Of a stretch of DNA of 5,342 bases, positions 1-5,038 are shown piece after piece. Made by a program: the position numbers and the translations under genes. This DNA comes from UBA5186 sp040005095 (GTDB taxonomy: Bacteria; Actinomycetota; Thermoleophilia; Gaiellales; Gaiellaceae). Position 1 is the stretch's first letter. Each line of letters starts with the position of its first letter. Location: positions 1-5,342 of the forward strand of contig JBDTZN010000120.1 in NCBI GenBank assembly GCA_040005095.1, in the 5' to 3' direction. The notes below the pieces were generated by a model that was not told where the DNA came from, ran no database searches, and saw nothing but the letters and a program-made list of their open reading frames with translations.

Positions 1-223
1 CGTTCCCGCCGCCGAAGGCGATCCCGAAGCCGACGATCCAGTAGACGATCGAGCAGAGCCCGAACGTGAGCACGTTCTTCGCCGCGATGTGACCCGCGTT
101 CTTCATCCGGGTCAGGCCCGCCTCGAGGAACGCGAAGCCGGCCTGCATGAACATGACCAACACCGCCGTGATGACCACCCAGATCGTGCTCGCCGCGATC
201 AACAGATCGTGGTTCTTAACCAC
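1..223 (-). CDS. amt: Ammonium transporter (Amt family), N-terminal fragment
   Basis: This is the first 74 codons of an Amt/Mep/Rh-type ammonium channel, an inner-membrane trimer that conducts ammonium/ammonia. The rest lies beyond the left edge. The translation starts VKNHDLLIAASTIWVVITAV and continues with hydrophobic segments at about residues 6-26 and 48-68. Between them is the family pattern AGFAFLEAGLTRMKNAGHIA, and the fragment ends in GFGIAFGGGN, which matches the GF-x-FAFG-GN region of Amt proteins. The GTG start at 223 was chosen because a very strong purine-rich site (GGAGGAGGTGGAGG, 240 to 227) precedes it and no start further upstream suits the family. It overlaps the end of the PII gene by 8 bases, so the two are cotranscribed and probably translationally coupled. 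PII proteins encoded beside amt normally plug the Amt cytoplasmic pore. Family assignment is confident; substrate specificity within Amt cannot be judged from this fragment. Confidence 0.9.
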   Translation of the reverse strand, partial: MVKNHDLLIAASTIWVVITAVLVMFMQAGFAFLEAGLTRMKNAGHIAAKNVLTFGLCSIVYWIVGFGIAFGGGN

Positions 224-569
224 CGGCCTCCACCTCCTCCAGGCTCGAGCCCGTTCGGTTGTGCGTTACGTTTTCCACCCGGGTCGTCCAGACGAGCCCG
301 TCGCCCGACTCGTTGCCGCTGCGCGCCGAGTCGACGATCGCCGCGACGATGTCCCCGGCGATTGCGTCCCCGACGACGAAGGTCAGCTGCGCCTTCGGCA
401 GGAAGCGCGACTCGAAGACCCGGCCGCGGTACTCGTGCGTGACACCTCGCTCGCGCCCGTGGCCGATCGCCTCCACCACGGTGACGCCCACGTGACCCGT
501 CTGCTCCTCGACCGCGTCGATCACGGTCTCGACCCGCTCCCGGATCACGATCGCCTCCACCTTGATCAC
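216..569 (-). CDS. PII-family nitrogen regulatory protein, divergent (GlnK/GlnB-like)
   Basis: This is a 117-residue protein of the PII superfamily, the usual size (112 in E. coli GlnB). PII trimers sense ATP/ADP and 2-oxoglutarate and control partners such as Amt. Family landmarks visible are the N-terminal strand VIKVEAIV, the T-loop from GHGRERG through THEYRG to RFLPK (about 36-59), the B-loop SGNESGDG (84-91) and the C-terminal RTG (105-107). Aligned by eye with E. coli GlnB from memory, Tyr46 is kept (Y47) but the modifiable Tyr51 is Phe (F52). Gln39 is Glu (E40), Lys90 is Leu (L92) and Arg101 is His (H103), while Lys58 (K59) and Arg103 (R105) are kept. The B-loop is one residue longer. 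It therefore probably is not uridylylated or adenylylated at Tyr51 and may bind ligands differently. The GTG start at 569 gives a family-length protein with GGAGG 7 bases upstream; a TTG at 671 would add 34 unrelated residues read through a terminator hairpin. The gene precedes amt, implying that it controls that transporter. Confidence 0.85.
   Translation of the reverse strand: MIKVEAIVIRERVETVIDAVEEQTGHVGVTVVEAIGHGRERGVTHEYRGRVFESRFLPKAQLTFVVGDAIAGDIVAAIVDSARSGNESGDGLVWTTRVENVTHNRTGSSLEEVEAGG
227..240 (-). promoter_or_regulatory. Ribosome binding site of amt
   Basis: On the minus strand the sequence is GGAGGAGGTGGAGG, containing two overlapping anti-16S matches. The GGAGGAGGT part ends 8 bases before the GTG at 223. 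The site lies inside the last codons of the PII gene and fixes the amt start. Its strength suggests that Amt is translated independently of, or in addition to, coupling from the upstream gene. Confidence 0.7.
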
Positions 570-573
570 CAGC

Positions 574-583
574 TCACCTCCCC
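574..583 (-). promoter_or_regulatory. Ribosome binding site of the PII gene
   Basis: GGGGAGGTGA on the minus strand (583 to 574) has its GGAGG core 7 bases before the GTG at 569. It decides the start in favour of 569 over upstream in-frame GTG or TTG codons. It lies about 12 bases after the U-tract of the leader terminator, so only readthrough transcripts carry it. Confidence 0.7.
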
Positions 584-594
584 GTCGGTCCACG

Positions 595-627
595 AAAAAA
601 GCCCCAGGACTCGAGAGTCCTGAGGCT
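595..627 (-). terminator. Intrinsic terminator in the PII-amt leader (candidate attenuator)
   Basis: Read on the minus strand, AGCCTCAGGACT (627-616) pairs with AGTCCTGGGGCT (611-600) around a CTCG tetraloop. This gives a continuous 12-bp stem with one U-G wobble, followed directly by a run of T's (600-595). On the plus strand the wobble becomes a C-A mismatch and no T-run follows, so the element is built for the minus strand. It is 26 bases upstream of the PII start codon. No minus-strand gene ends upstream of it, since the neighbouring gene is divergent, so it is not the terminator of another operon. The natural reading is a premature terminator controlling readthrough into PII-amt. Confidence 0.75.
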
Positions 628-666
628 CCAATGCCTCGGCCCGGGTCTGCGACGACCCGAGGAGCC
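622..666 (-). promoter_or_regulatory. Candidate antiterminator/aptamer segment of the PII-amt leader
   Basis: Upstream of the terminator, three pairings are possible on the minus-strand RNA. CGGGTC (659-654) pairs with GACCCG (647-642) around a 6-base loop. GAGGC (637-633) pairs with GCCTC (626-622). GGCTCC (666-661) pairs with GGAGCC (629-624), enclosing the first hairpin. The second and third use bases that the terminator needs for its 5' arm, so they would exclude it and could act as antiterminators. I do not recognise this as a known riboswitch class, and no energies or homologues were computed. The motif CCAATG (plus strand) also occurs twice, at 628-633 and 668-673, exactly 40 bases apart. 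Confidence 0.4.
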
Positions 667-746
667 GCCAATGTACAGGACGCCGCGGACGACCAGTTCT
701 CTTGCAGAGCCCCGGACCACCTGAGAGGATCGTGCGCTCCGTTACC

Positions 747-753
747 AAGGAGG
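747..753 (+). promoter_or_regulatory. Ribosome binding site of the permease gene
   Basis: AAGGAGG ends 7 bases before the GTG at 761, an ideal spacing that fixes this start. CTCC at 737-740 could pair with GGAG at 749-752 across an 8-base loop, but four pairs are too few to argue for regulation. Confidence 0.75.
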
Positions 754-760
754 CAGGGCT

Positions 761-2305
761 GTGGCTGAGCAACGCAAGGTCGGCGGCGTCACCTATCGCG
801 AAGCCGGGGACCAGTACTTCGAGCAGCGCAAGCTTAGGAGGCACGCGGGTGTATGGGGGCTCTGGGCGCTCGGGGTAGCCGCCGTCATCTCGGGCGACTT
901 CTTCGGCTGGAACTTCGGGCTCGCCTACGGCTTCGGTGGGCTGCTCGTGGCGACGCTATTCATCACGGTCATGTACTACGGCCTCTGCTTCTCGATCGCG
1001 GAGATGTCGCCCGCGCTGCCGCACACGGGCGGCGCGTACTCCTTCGCCCGTTCGGCCATGGGACCCTGGGCAGGCTTCGCGACCGGGATCGCCGAGACGA
1101 TCGAGTACGTCATTACCCCGGCGGTGATCGTCGTCGGGATCGGGGCGTACATGAACTCGATCACCGACGACCTCTTCAGCTTCACGCTCTCACAGCCGCT
1201 GTGGTGGGCGATCTTCTACGCGATCTTCGTGTTGCTGAACGTGGTGGGCGTCGAGGCCAGCTTCCGGTTCACTGTCTTCATCTGCATCGTCTCGCTCGCG
1301 ATCCTTGTCGTGTTCTTCATCGGTGCGATTCCGAATCTCGACTTCACGAAATGGGCGATCGACTCCAACGGCGGGTGGTTCAACGACGGCATCCCGGGGG
1401 TGTTCTACGCGCTGCCGTTCGCGATCTGGTTCTACCTCGCAATCGAGGAACTGCCGCTCGCGGCCGAAGAGTCGGCCGACCCGAAACGGGACATCCCGAA
1501 GGGGACGATTTGGGGCCTGAACACGCTCGTCGTGACGGCCTTCCTCATTCTGGTCCTCAACTCGGGGATCGCGCCTGGAGCGGGCAAGATCGGCGCGTCG
1601 TCGGAGCCGCTGCTCGACGGTCTGAAGACGATCTTCGGCTCGGGGACCTCGGCGTCGCTGCTCGGCTTGGCGGCGGTCGCCGGCCTGGTGGCCAGCTTCC
1701 ACACGATCATCTTCGCGTACGGGCGGAACATCTTCTCGCTCTCGCGGGCCGGCTATTACCCGCACGCGCTCTCCGTGACGAGCGGCAAGCGGCAGACGCC
1801 GCACGTCGCGCTCGTGCTCGGCGCGATCCTCGGGTGGATCGCGGCGTACATCATCTACAAGAAGGGCACGACCCAGGTCGGAGCGTCGCTGCTCTATATG
1901 GCCGTGTTCGGCGCCGTGATCTCGTACTTCATGCAGTGCCTGTCGTTCATCATGCTGCGCCGGAGGCTGCCGAACATCGAGCGGCCGTTCCGCAGCCCGC
2001 TGGGCGAATGGGGTGCGGGCGTGGCCGGCGTGATCGCGCTCGTCTCGCTCGGCGCGATCCTCTACAACGCGGATTACCGCCCTGGTGTGTACGGCACGGC
2101 GCTCTTCTACGTCGTAGCCGTGGCGTACTTCGCGGTTGCGGGACGCCATCGCCTCGTCCTATCGCCCGAGGAGGAGTTCGCGATGACGAGCGGCGAGCAC
2201 GGTCATCCGGAGCGGGAGGGCTACGGCACGACGCACCCGGCCGGCGGGGCCGAGCCGCAGCTGGACGAGACTCCCGGGCCGCCGCCTCCGGGAACCGAGC
2301 CATAG
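761..2305 (+). CDS. APC-superfamily permease, ethanolamine permease type
   Basis: This is a 514-residue inner-membrane transporter of the amino acid-polyamine-organocation superfamily, with about 12 hydrophobic segments (roughly residues 30-52, 57-78, 105-128, 148-165, 170-192, 213-232, 250-270, 297-320, 346-366, 376-398, 414-434 and 443-460). Stretches such as VISGDFFGWNFGL (42-54), AEMSPALPHTGGAYSFARSA (80-99) and ITPAVIVVGIGAY (118-130) are what I recall of the ethanolamine permease (eat) group, TC 2.A.3.5. The likely role is proton-coupled uptake of ethanolamine or a similar small amine. The GTG start at 761 has AAGGAGG at ideal spacing. A hydrophilic tail rich in Gly, Pro and Glu (about 466-514) extends past the last membrane segment and looks cytoplasmic and disordered. 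The gene leads the plus-strand cluster, and a gamma-glutamyl ligase gene follows 58 bases after its stop, which supports an amine substrate. Superfamily is very secure; ethanolamine specificity is an inference from sequence resemblance and neighbours. Confidence 0.88.
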   Translation: MAEQRKVGGVTYREAGDQYFEQRKLRRHAGVWGLWALGVAAVISGDFFGWNFGLAYGFGGLLVATLFITVMYYGLCFSIAEMSPALPHTGGAYSFARSAMGPWAGFATGIAETIEYVITPAVIVVGIGAYMNSITDDLFSFTLSQPLWWAIFYAIFVLLNVVGVEASFRFTVFICIVSLAILVVFFIGAIPNLDFTKWAIDSNGGWFNDGIPGVFYALPFAIWFYLAIEELPLAAEESADPKRDIPKGTIWGLNTLVVTAFLILVLNSGIAPGAGKIGASSEPLLDGLKTIFGSGTSASLLGLAAVAGLVASFHTIIFAYGRNIFSLSRAGYYPHALSVTSGKRQTPHVALVLGAILGWIAAYIIYKKGTTQVGASLLYMAVFGAVISYFMQCLSFIMLRRRLPNIERPFRSPLGEWGAGVAGVIALVSLGAILYNADYRPGVYGTALFYVVAVAYFAVAGRHRLVLSPEEEFAMTSGEHGHPEREGYGTTHPAGGAEPQLDETPGPPPPGTEP

Positions 2306-2318
2306 ACTCGAACCGAGC

Positions 2319-2352
2319 GGGAGAGCCGGCTCCGGTCGGCTCTCCCATCTTT
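2319..2352 (+). terminator. Terminator-like hairpin between permease and ligase genes
   Basis: GGGAGAGCCG (2319-2328) and CGGCTCTCCC (2337-2346) form a perfect 10-bp stem. Adding G2329-T2336 (G-U) and C2330-G2335 gives 12 bp closed by a TCCG tetraloop. The tract after it, ATCTTT (2347-2352), is only moderately T-rich. The G-U pair works only in plus-strand RNA, in keeping with that orientation. The hairpin lies 13 bases after the permease stop and ends only 17 bases before the ligase ATG. It could be a partial terminator that lowers expression of the downstream genes, or an mRNA 3'-end stabiliser or processing site. Confidence 0.55.
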
Positions 2353-2363
2353 GACGGACCCCC

Positions 2364-3695
2364 ATGCTGACCCTGGACGAGCTGAGAAGCGAGGTCGAAG
2401 CCGGGACGATCGACACGGTCGTCGCGGCGTTCACCGACATGCAGGGACGCCTGTTGGGCAAGCGTGAGCAGGCGGAGTATTTCCTCGAAGAGACCGCCGA
2501 ACATGGGCTCGAGGGGTGCAACTACCTGCTCGCGCTCGACATGGAGATGGATCCGCAGCCGGGCTACGCGATGGCGAGCTGGGAGCAGGGCTACGGCGAC
2601 TTCGTCATGACGCCCGACCTCGCGACGCTGCGTCGCGTGCCCTGGCTCGAAGGGACGGCGTTGATCCTGTGCGACGTCGGCTGGGCGGACGGGAAGCCGG
2701 TGGTCGCCTCGCCGCGCCAGGTGCTGAAGGCGCAGGTGGAGCGGGCGCGGAAGGCGGGGTTCGAGCCCATGTTCGGCTCGGAGCTCGAGTTCTATCTCTT
2801 CGGCGAGTCGTACGCGGAGGCGCACGCGAAGCACTACCGCGACCTCACGCCGTCCGTCCCGTACATCCTCGACTACCACGTCCTCGCGACGACCTACGAC
2901 GAGCCGTTGATCCGCCAGATCCGCAACGGAATGCAGGCCGCGGGCGTGCCCGTCGAGAGCTCGAAGGGCGAGGCGTGGCCGGGCCAGCAGGAGATCAACT
3001 TCCGCTACTCCGACGCACTCGCGATGGCCGACAACCACGTGATCTACAAGAACGGCGCCAAGGAGATCGCGCACCTGAACGGCCGCTCGATCACGTTCAT
3101 GGCCAAGCCCGACCACGGCTGGATCGGCAATTCCTGCCACATCCACTCCAGCCTGTGGGCGGAGGGCGAGAACGCATTCGCGGACGAGTCGGACGTGTTC
3201 AAGCGCTACGTCGCCGGGCAGATCGAGGGCGCACGCGAGCTGGCCCTCTTCCTCGCGCCGACGATCAACTCGTACAAGCGCTACGCCGCGGGAAGCTGGG
3301 CGCCGACGACGCTCGCCTGGGGCCACGACAACCGCACGTGCGGCTTCCGCATCGTCGGGCACGGCAAGTCGACGCGCGTCGAGTCGCGTATCCCCGGCGG
3401 CGACGTCAACCCGTACCTTGCGTTCGCCGCGTTGCTCGCCGCCGGCCTGGACGGAATCGAGCGGGAGCTCGAGCTGCCGCCCCCGCTCGAGGGGAACGCC
3501 TACGAGTCCGACGCGGAGCGCTTCCCGGGCTCGCTGCGCGAGGCGATCGAGGCGCTCGAGGGCGGCTCGCTCGCGCGGGCGGCGCTCGGTGACGAGGTCG
3601 TCGAGCACTATCTGAACTACGCGCGCACCGAGCAACGGCTGTTCGACCAGGCCGTCACGTGCTACGAGCGCGAGCAGCTGTTCGAGCGCGGATGA
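2364..3695 (+). CDS. Glutamine synthetase-like gamma-glutamyl-amine ligase (GlnA4-type)
   Basis: This 443-residue protein of the glutamine synthetase fold probably joins the gamma-carboxyl of glutamate to an amine using ATP. Metal and substrate motifs are intact: SELEFYLF (E140, E142), GEAWPGQQEINF (E203, E210), NGRSITFMAKP (239-249), GNSCHIHSSLW (H259, H261), NSYKR (302-306), NRT with R324, and TRVESRIPGGDVNPYLAFAAL (E340, R342). Two ammonium-site features of true glutamine synthetases are absent: the flap Glu (E327 in Salmonella) is W312 in GSWAP, and I see no DGSS loop carrying Asp50. This pattern fits gamma-glutamyl-polyamine or -ethanolamide synthetases such as Streptomyces GlnA3/GlnA4. 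The ATG at 2364 is the first in frame after a stop at 2352 and gives the usual N-terminus (MLTLDEL, then AFTDMQGRL). Its ribosome binding site is poor (GGA at 2356-2358 only). The aldehyde dehydrogenase overlaps its end by 4 bases. Ethanolamine as the amine is inferred from the permease; polyamines or other monoamines remain possible. Confidence 0.88.
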   Translation: MLTLDELRSEVEAGTIDTVVAAFTDMQGRLLGKREQAEYFLEETAEHGLEGCNYLLALDMEMDPQPGYAMASWEQGYGDFVMTPDLATLRRVPWLEGTALILCDVGWADGKPVVASPRQVLKAQVERARKAGFEPMFGSELEFYLFGESYAEAHAKHYRDLTPSVPYILDYHVLATTYDEPLIRQIRNGMQAAGVPVESSKGEAWPGQQEINFRYSDALAMADNHVIYKNGAKEIAHLNGRSITFMAKPDHGWIGNSCHIHSSLWAEGENAFADESDVFKRYVAGQIEGARELALFLAPTINSYKRYAAGSWAPTTLAWGHDNRTCGFRIVGHGKSTRVESRIPGGDVNPYLAFAALLAAGLDGIERELELPPPLEGNAYESDAERFPGSLREAIEALEGGSLARAALGDEVVEHYLNYARTEQRLFDQAVTCYEREQLFERG

Positions 3696-5038
3696 CGCTC
3701 TCGGTCGTCAATCCCGCCACCGAGCAGCCGATCGCCGAGCTCGAGCAGGCTGGGGTCGATGAGACCGACGCTGCGGTGGCGGCGGCCAAGGCGGCGTTCC
3801 CGGCCTGGCGCGCCGTCGCGCCCGGCGATCGCGCGCGGCTGCTCCGGCGGCTCGCGACGCTCGTAGAGGAGCACGGCGAGGAGCTGGCGCTGCTCGAGAC
3901 GCGCAATGTCGGCAAGCCCATCGCAGACTCCCGCGGCGAGGTCGGGATGGTCGCGGACGTCTTCCACTTCTACGCGGGCGCGATCGACAAGCACTACGGC
4001 GAGACCATTCCGGTCGCGGGTGGCGTGGACATGACCTTCCGCGAGCCGCTCGGCGTCGTCGGCTTGATCGTCCCCTGGAACTTCCCGCTCAACATCGCGA
4101 GCTGGAAGCTCGGGCCCGCGCTCGCCTGCGGGAACACCGTGGTGCTGAAGCCGGCCGAGCTGACCCCGCTGACCGCGCTCCGCCTCGCCGAGCTCGCGCT
4201 CGATGCCGGGATTCCCGAGGGCGTCCTCAACGTCCTCGTCGGCAAGGGCTCGGTCGTCGGACAGCGGCTCGTCGAGCACCCCGACGTCGCGAAGATCGGC
4301 TTCACCGGCTCGACGGAGGTCGGCCGCGGCGTGATGCAGTCCGCCGCGGAGACGATCAAGCGCGTGACGCTCGAGCTGGGCGGCAAGTCCGCGAACGTCG
4401 TCTTCGCCGACGCGGACCTCGACGCGGCTGCAGCGGCTGCGCCCTACGCGGTCTTCGGCAACGCCGGCCAGGACTGCTGCGCCCGCTCGCGGATCCTCGT
4501 CGAGCGCTCTGCCTACGACGCGTTCCTCGAGAAGCTCGTCGAGGCGACGCGCGGCGTGCGCGTCGGCGATCCCGAGGACCCCGCAACGGAGATGGGCCCG
4601 CTGATCAGCGCGGAGCACCGCGACAAAGTCGCGTCTTTCGTCGAGGAGACCTCGTTCACGGGCGACATCCCAGACGGGGCGGGGTTCTGGTTCCCGTGCA
4701 CGCTGGTCGAAGCCTCGAACAACGACCGGATCGCGCGCGAGGAGGTCTTCGGACCGGTCGCTGCCGTGATCCCGTTCGCCGACGAGGAGGAGGCGATCCG
4801 GCTCGCAAACGACACGCCGTACGGTCTCTCGGGCTCGATCTGGACGGAAAACGGGGCCCGGGCGCTGCGCGTGGCCCGCGCAATCGACGCCGGCGTGCTG
4901 TCGCTGAACGCCAACACGTCGGTTCGCGTGCAGACTCCCTTTGGCGGCTTCAAGCAGTCCGGCTTCGGCCGCGAGCTCGGAATGCACGCGCTCGAGGGCT
5001 ACTCCGAGGTCAAGAACGTCTTCGTGGCGACGACGTGA
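3692..5038 (+). CDS. NAD(P)-dependent aldehyde dehydrogenase (AldC-like, short form)
   Basis: This 448-residue cytoplasmic enzyme of the ALDH superfamily oxidises an aldehyde to its acid. Visible elements are the cofactor-binding VPWNFPLNIASWKLGPALAC (127-146) with catalytic Asn130, VLKPAELTP with Lys153, FTGSTEVG (204-211), the general base E228 in LELGGKS, the nucleophile C262 in GQDCCARSR, and EEVFGPV with E351. It is about 30-50 residues shorter than typical family members. The shortfall is mainly between GPLISAEHRDKV (302-313) and GFWFP (331-335), where the usual GA-x-x-L-x-GG segment is reduced; Mycobacterium AldC is, as I recall, similarly short. The ATG at 3692 overlaps the ligase stop (ATGA), implying translational coupling. 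A GTG 11 codons upstream would add an Arg-rich stretch and is less likely. In context it would oxidise a gamma-glutamyl-amino aldehyde, for ethanolamine giving gamma-glutamylglycine. Family is certain; the substrate is inferred. Confidence 0.92.
   Translation: MTLSVVNPATEQPIAELEQAGVDETDAAVAAAKAAFPAWRAVAPGDRARLLRRLATLVEEHGEELALLETRNVGKPIADSRGEVGMVADVFHFYAGAIDKHYGETIPVAGGVDMTFREPLGVVGLIVPWNFPLNIASWKLGPALACGNTVVLKPAELTPLTALRLAELALDAGIPEGVLNVLVGKGSVVGQRLVEHPDVAKIGFTGSTEVGRGVMQSAAETIKRVTLELGGKSANVVFADADLDAAAAAAPYAVFGNAGQDCCARSRILVERSAYDAFLEKLVEATRGVRVGDPEDPATEMGPLISAEHRDKVASFVEETSFTGDIPDGAGFWFPCTLVEASNNDRIAREEVFGPVAAVIPFADEEEAIRLANDTPYGLSGSIWTENGARALRVARAIDAGVLSLNANTSVRVQTPFGGFKQSGFGRELGMHALEGYSEVKNVFVATT

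Larger units (their letters stand above)
570..760. promoter_or_regulatory. Divergent intergenic region between PII-amt and the permease cluster
   Basis: These 191 bases hold the 5' ends of both divergent transcripts. The left part (570-666) is the structured PII-amt leader. The right part must contain the promoters. For the plus strand, a weak candidate is TTGCAG (702-707), 17 bases, then GAGGAT (725-730), which would put the transcript start near 737. For the minus strand, TACATT (675-670) could serve as a -10, but no good -35 lies upstream of it. I found no clear GlnR-type or other operator. The promoter assignments are guesses; the divergent arrangement itself is certain. Confidence 0.35.

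Noticed and set aside
89..623. Overlapping plus-strand open frames across the amt and PII genes.
   Set aside because: Low-complexity Arg/Pro-rich translations without motifs, antisense to recognisable Amt and PII proteins with good ribosome binding sites.
570..671. An upstream TTG start at 671 for the PII gene, adding 34 residues.
   Set aside because: The extra residues do not resemble PII N-termini and would be translated through the terminator hairpin and its T-run. The GTG at 569 has an ideal ribosome binding site.
741..745. GTTAC as a half-site of an actinobacterial GlnR box.
   Set aside because: No second or third half-site follows at the expected spacing; a single 5-base match is uninformative.
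700..760. A possible glycine riboswitch on the minus strand, from CCTCTCAGGT (729 to 720).
   Set aside because: The core CCGAAGG-type motif and the matching GGAGAG strand upstream are absent, and the needed sequence would lie inside the permease gene.
2351..2356. TTGACG as a -35 element of a separate ligase promoter.
   Set aside because: The corresponding -10 would fall inside the ligase coding sequence and has no resemblance to a -10 hexamer.
1950..3635. A very long open frame on the minus strand opposite the permease and ligase genes.
   Set aside because: It is rich in Arg, Ala and Val with no recognisable domain, and lies opposite two well-supported genes. High-GC coding DNA commonly leaves the antisense frame open.
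3659..3691. A GTG start at 3659 for the aldehyde dehydrogenase.
   Set aside because: It adds an Arg-rich 11-residue stretch inside the ligase frame; the ATG at 3692 matches the usual family start and the ATGA overlap.
3662..4987. A long minus-strand open frame opposite the aldehyde dehydrogenase.
   Set aside because: Composition is Arg/Asp/Glu-heavy without family motifs; it mirrors the codon bias of the real gene on the other strand.
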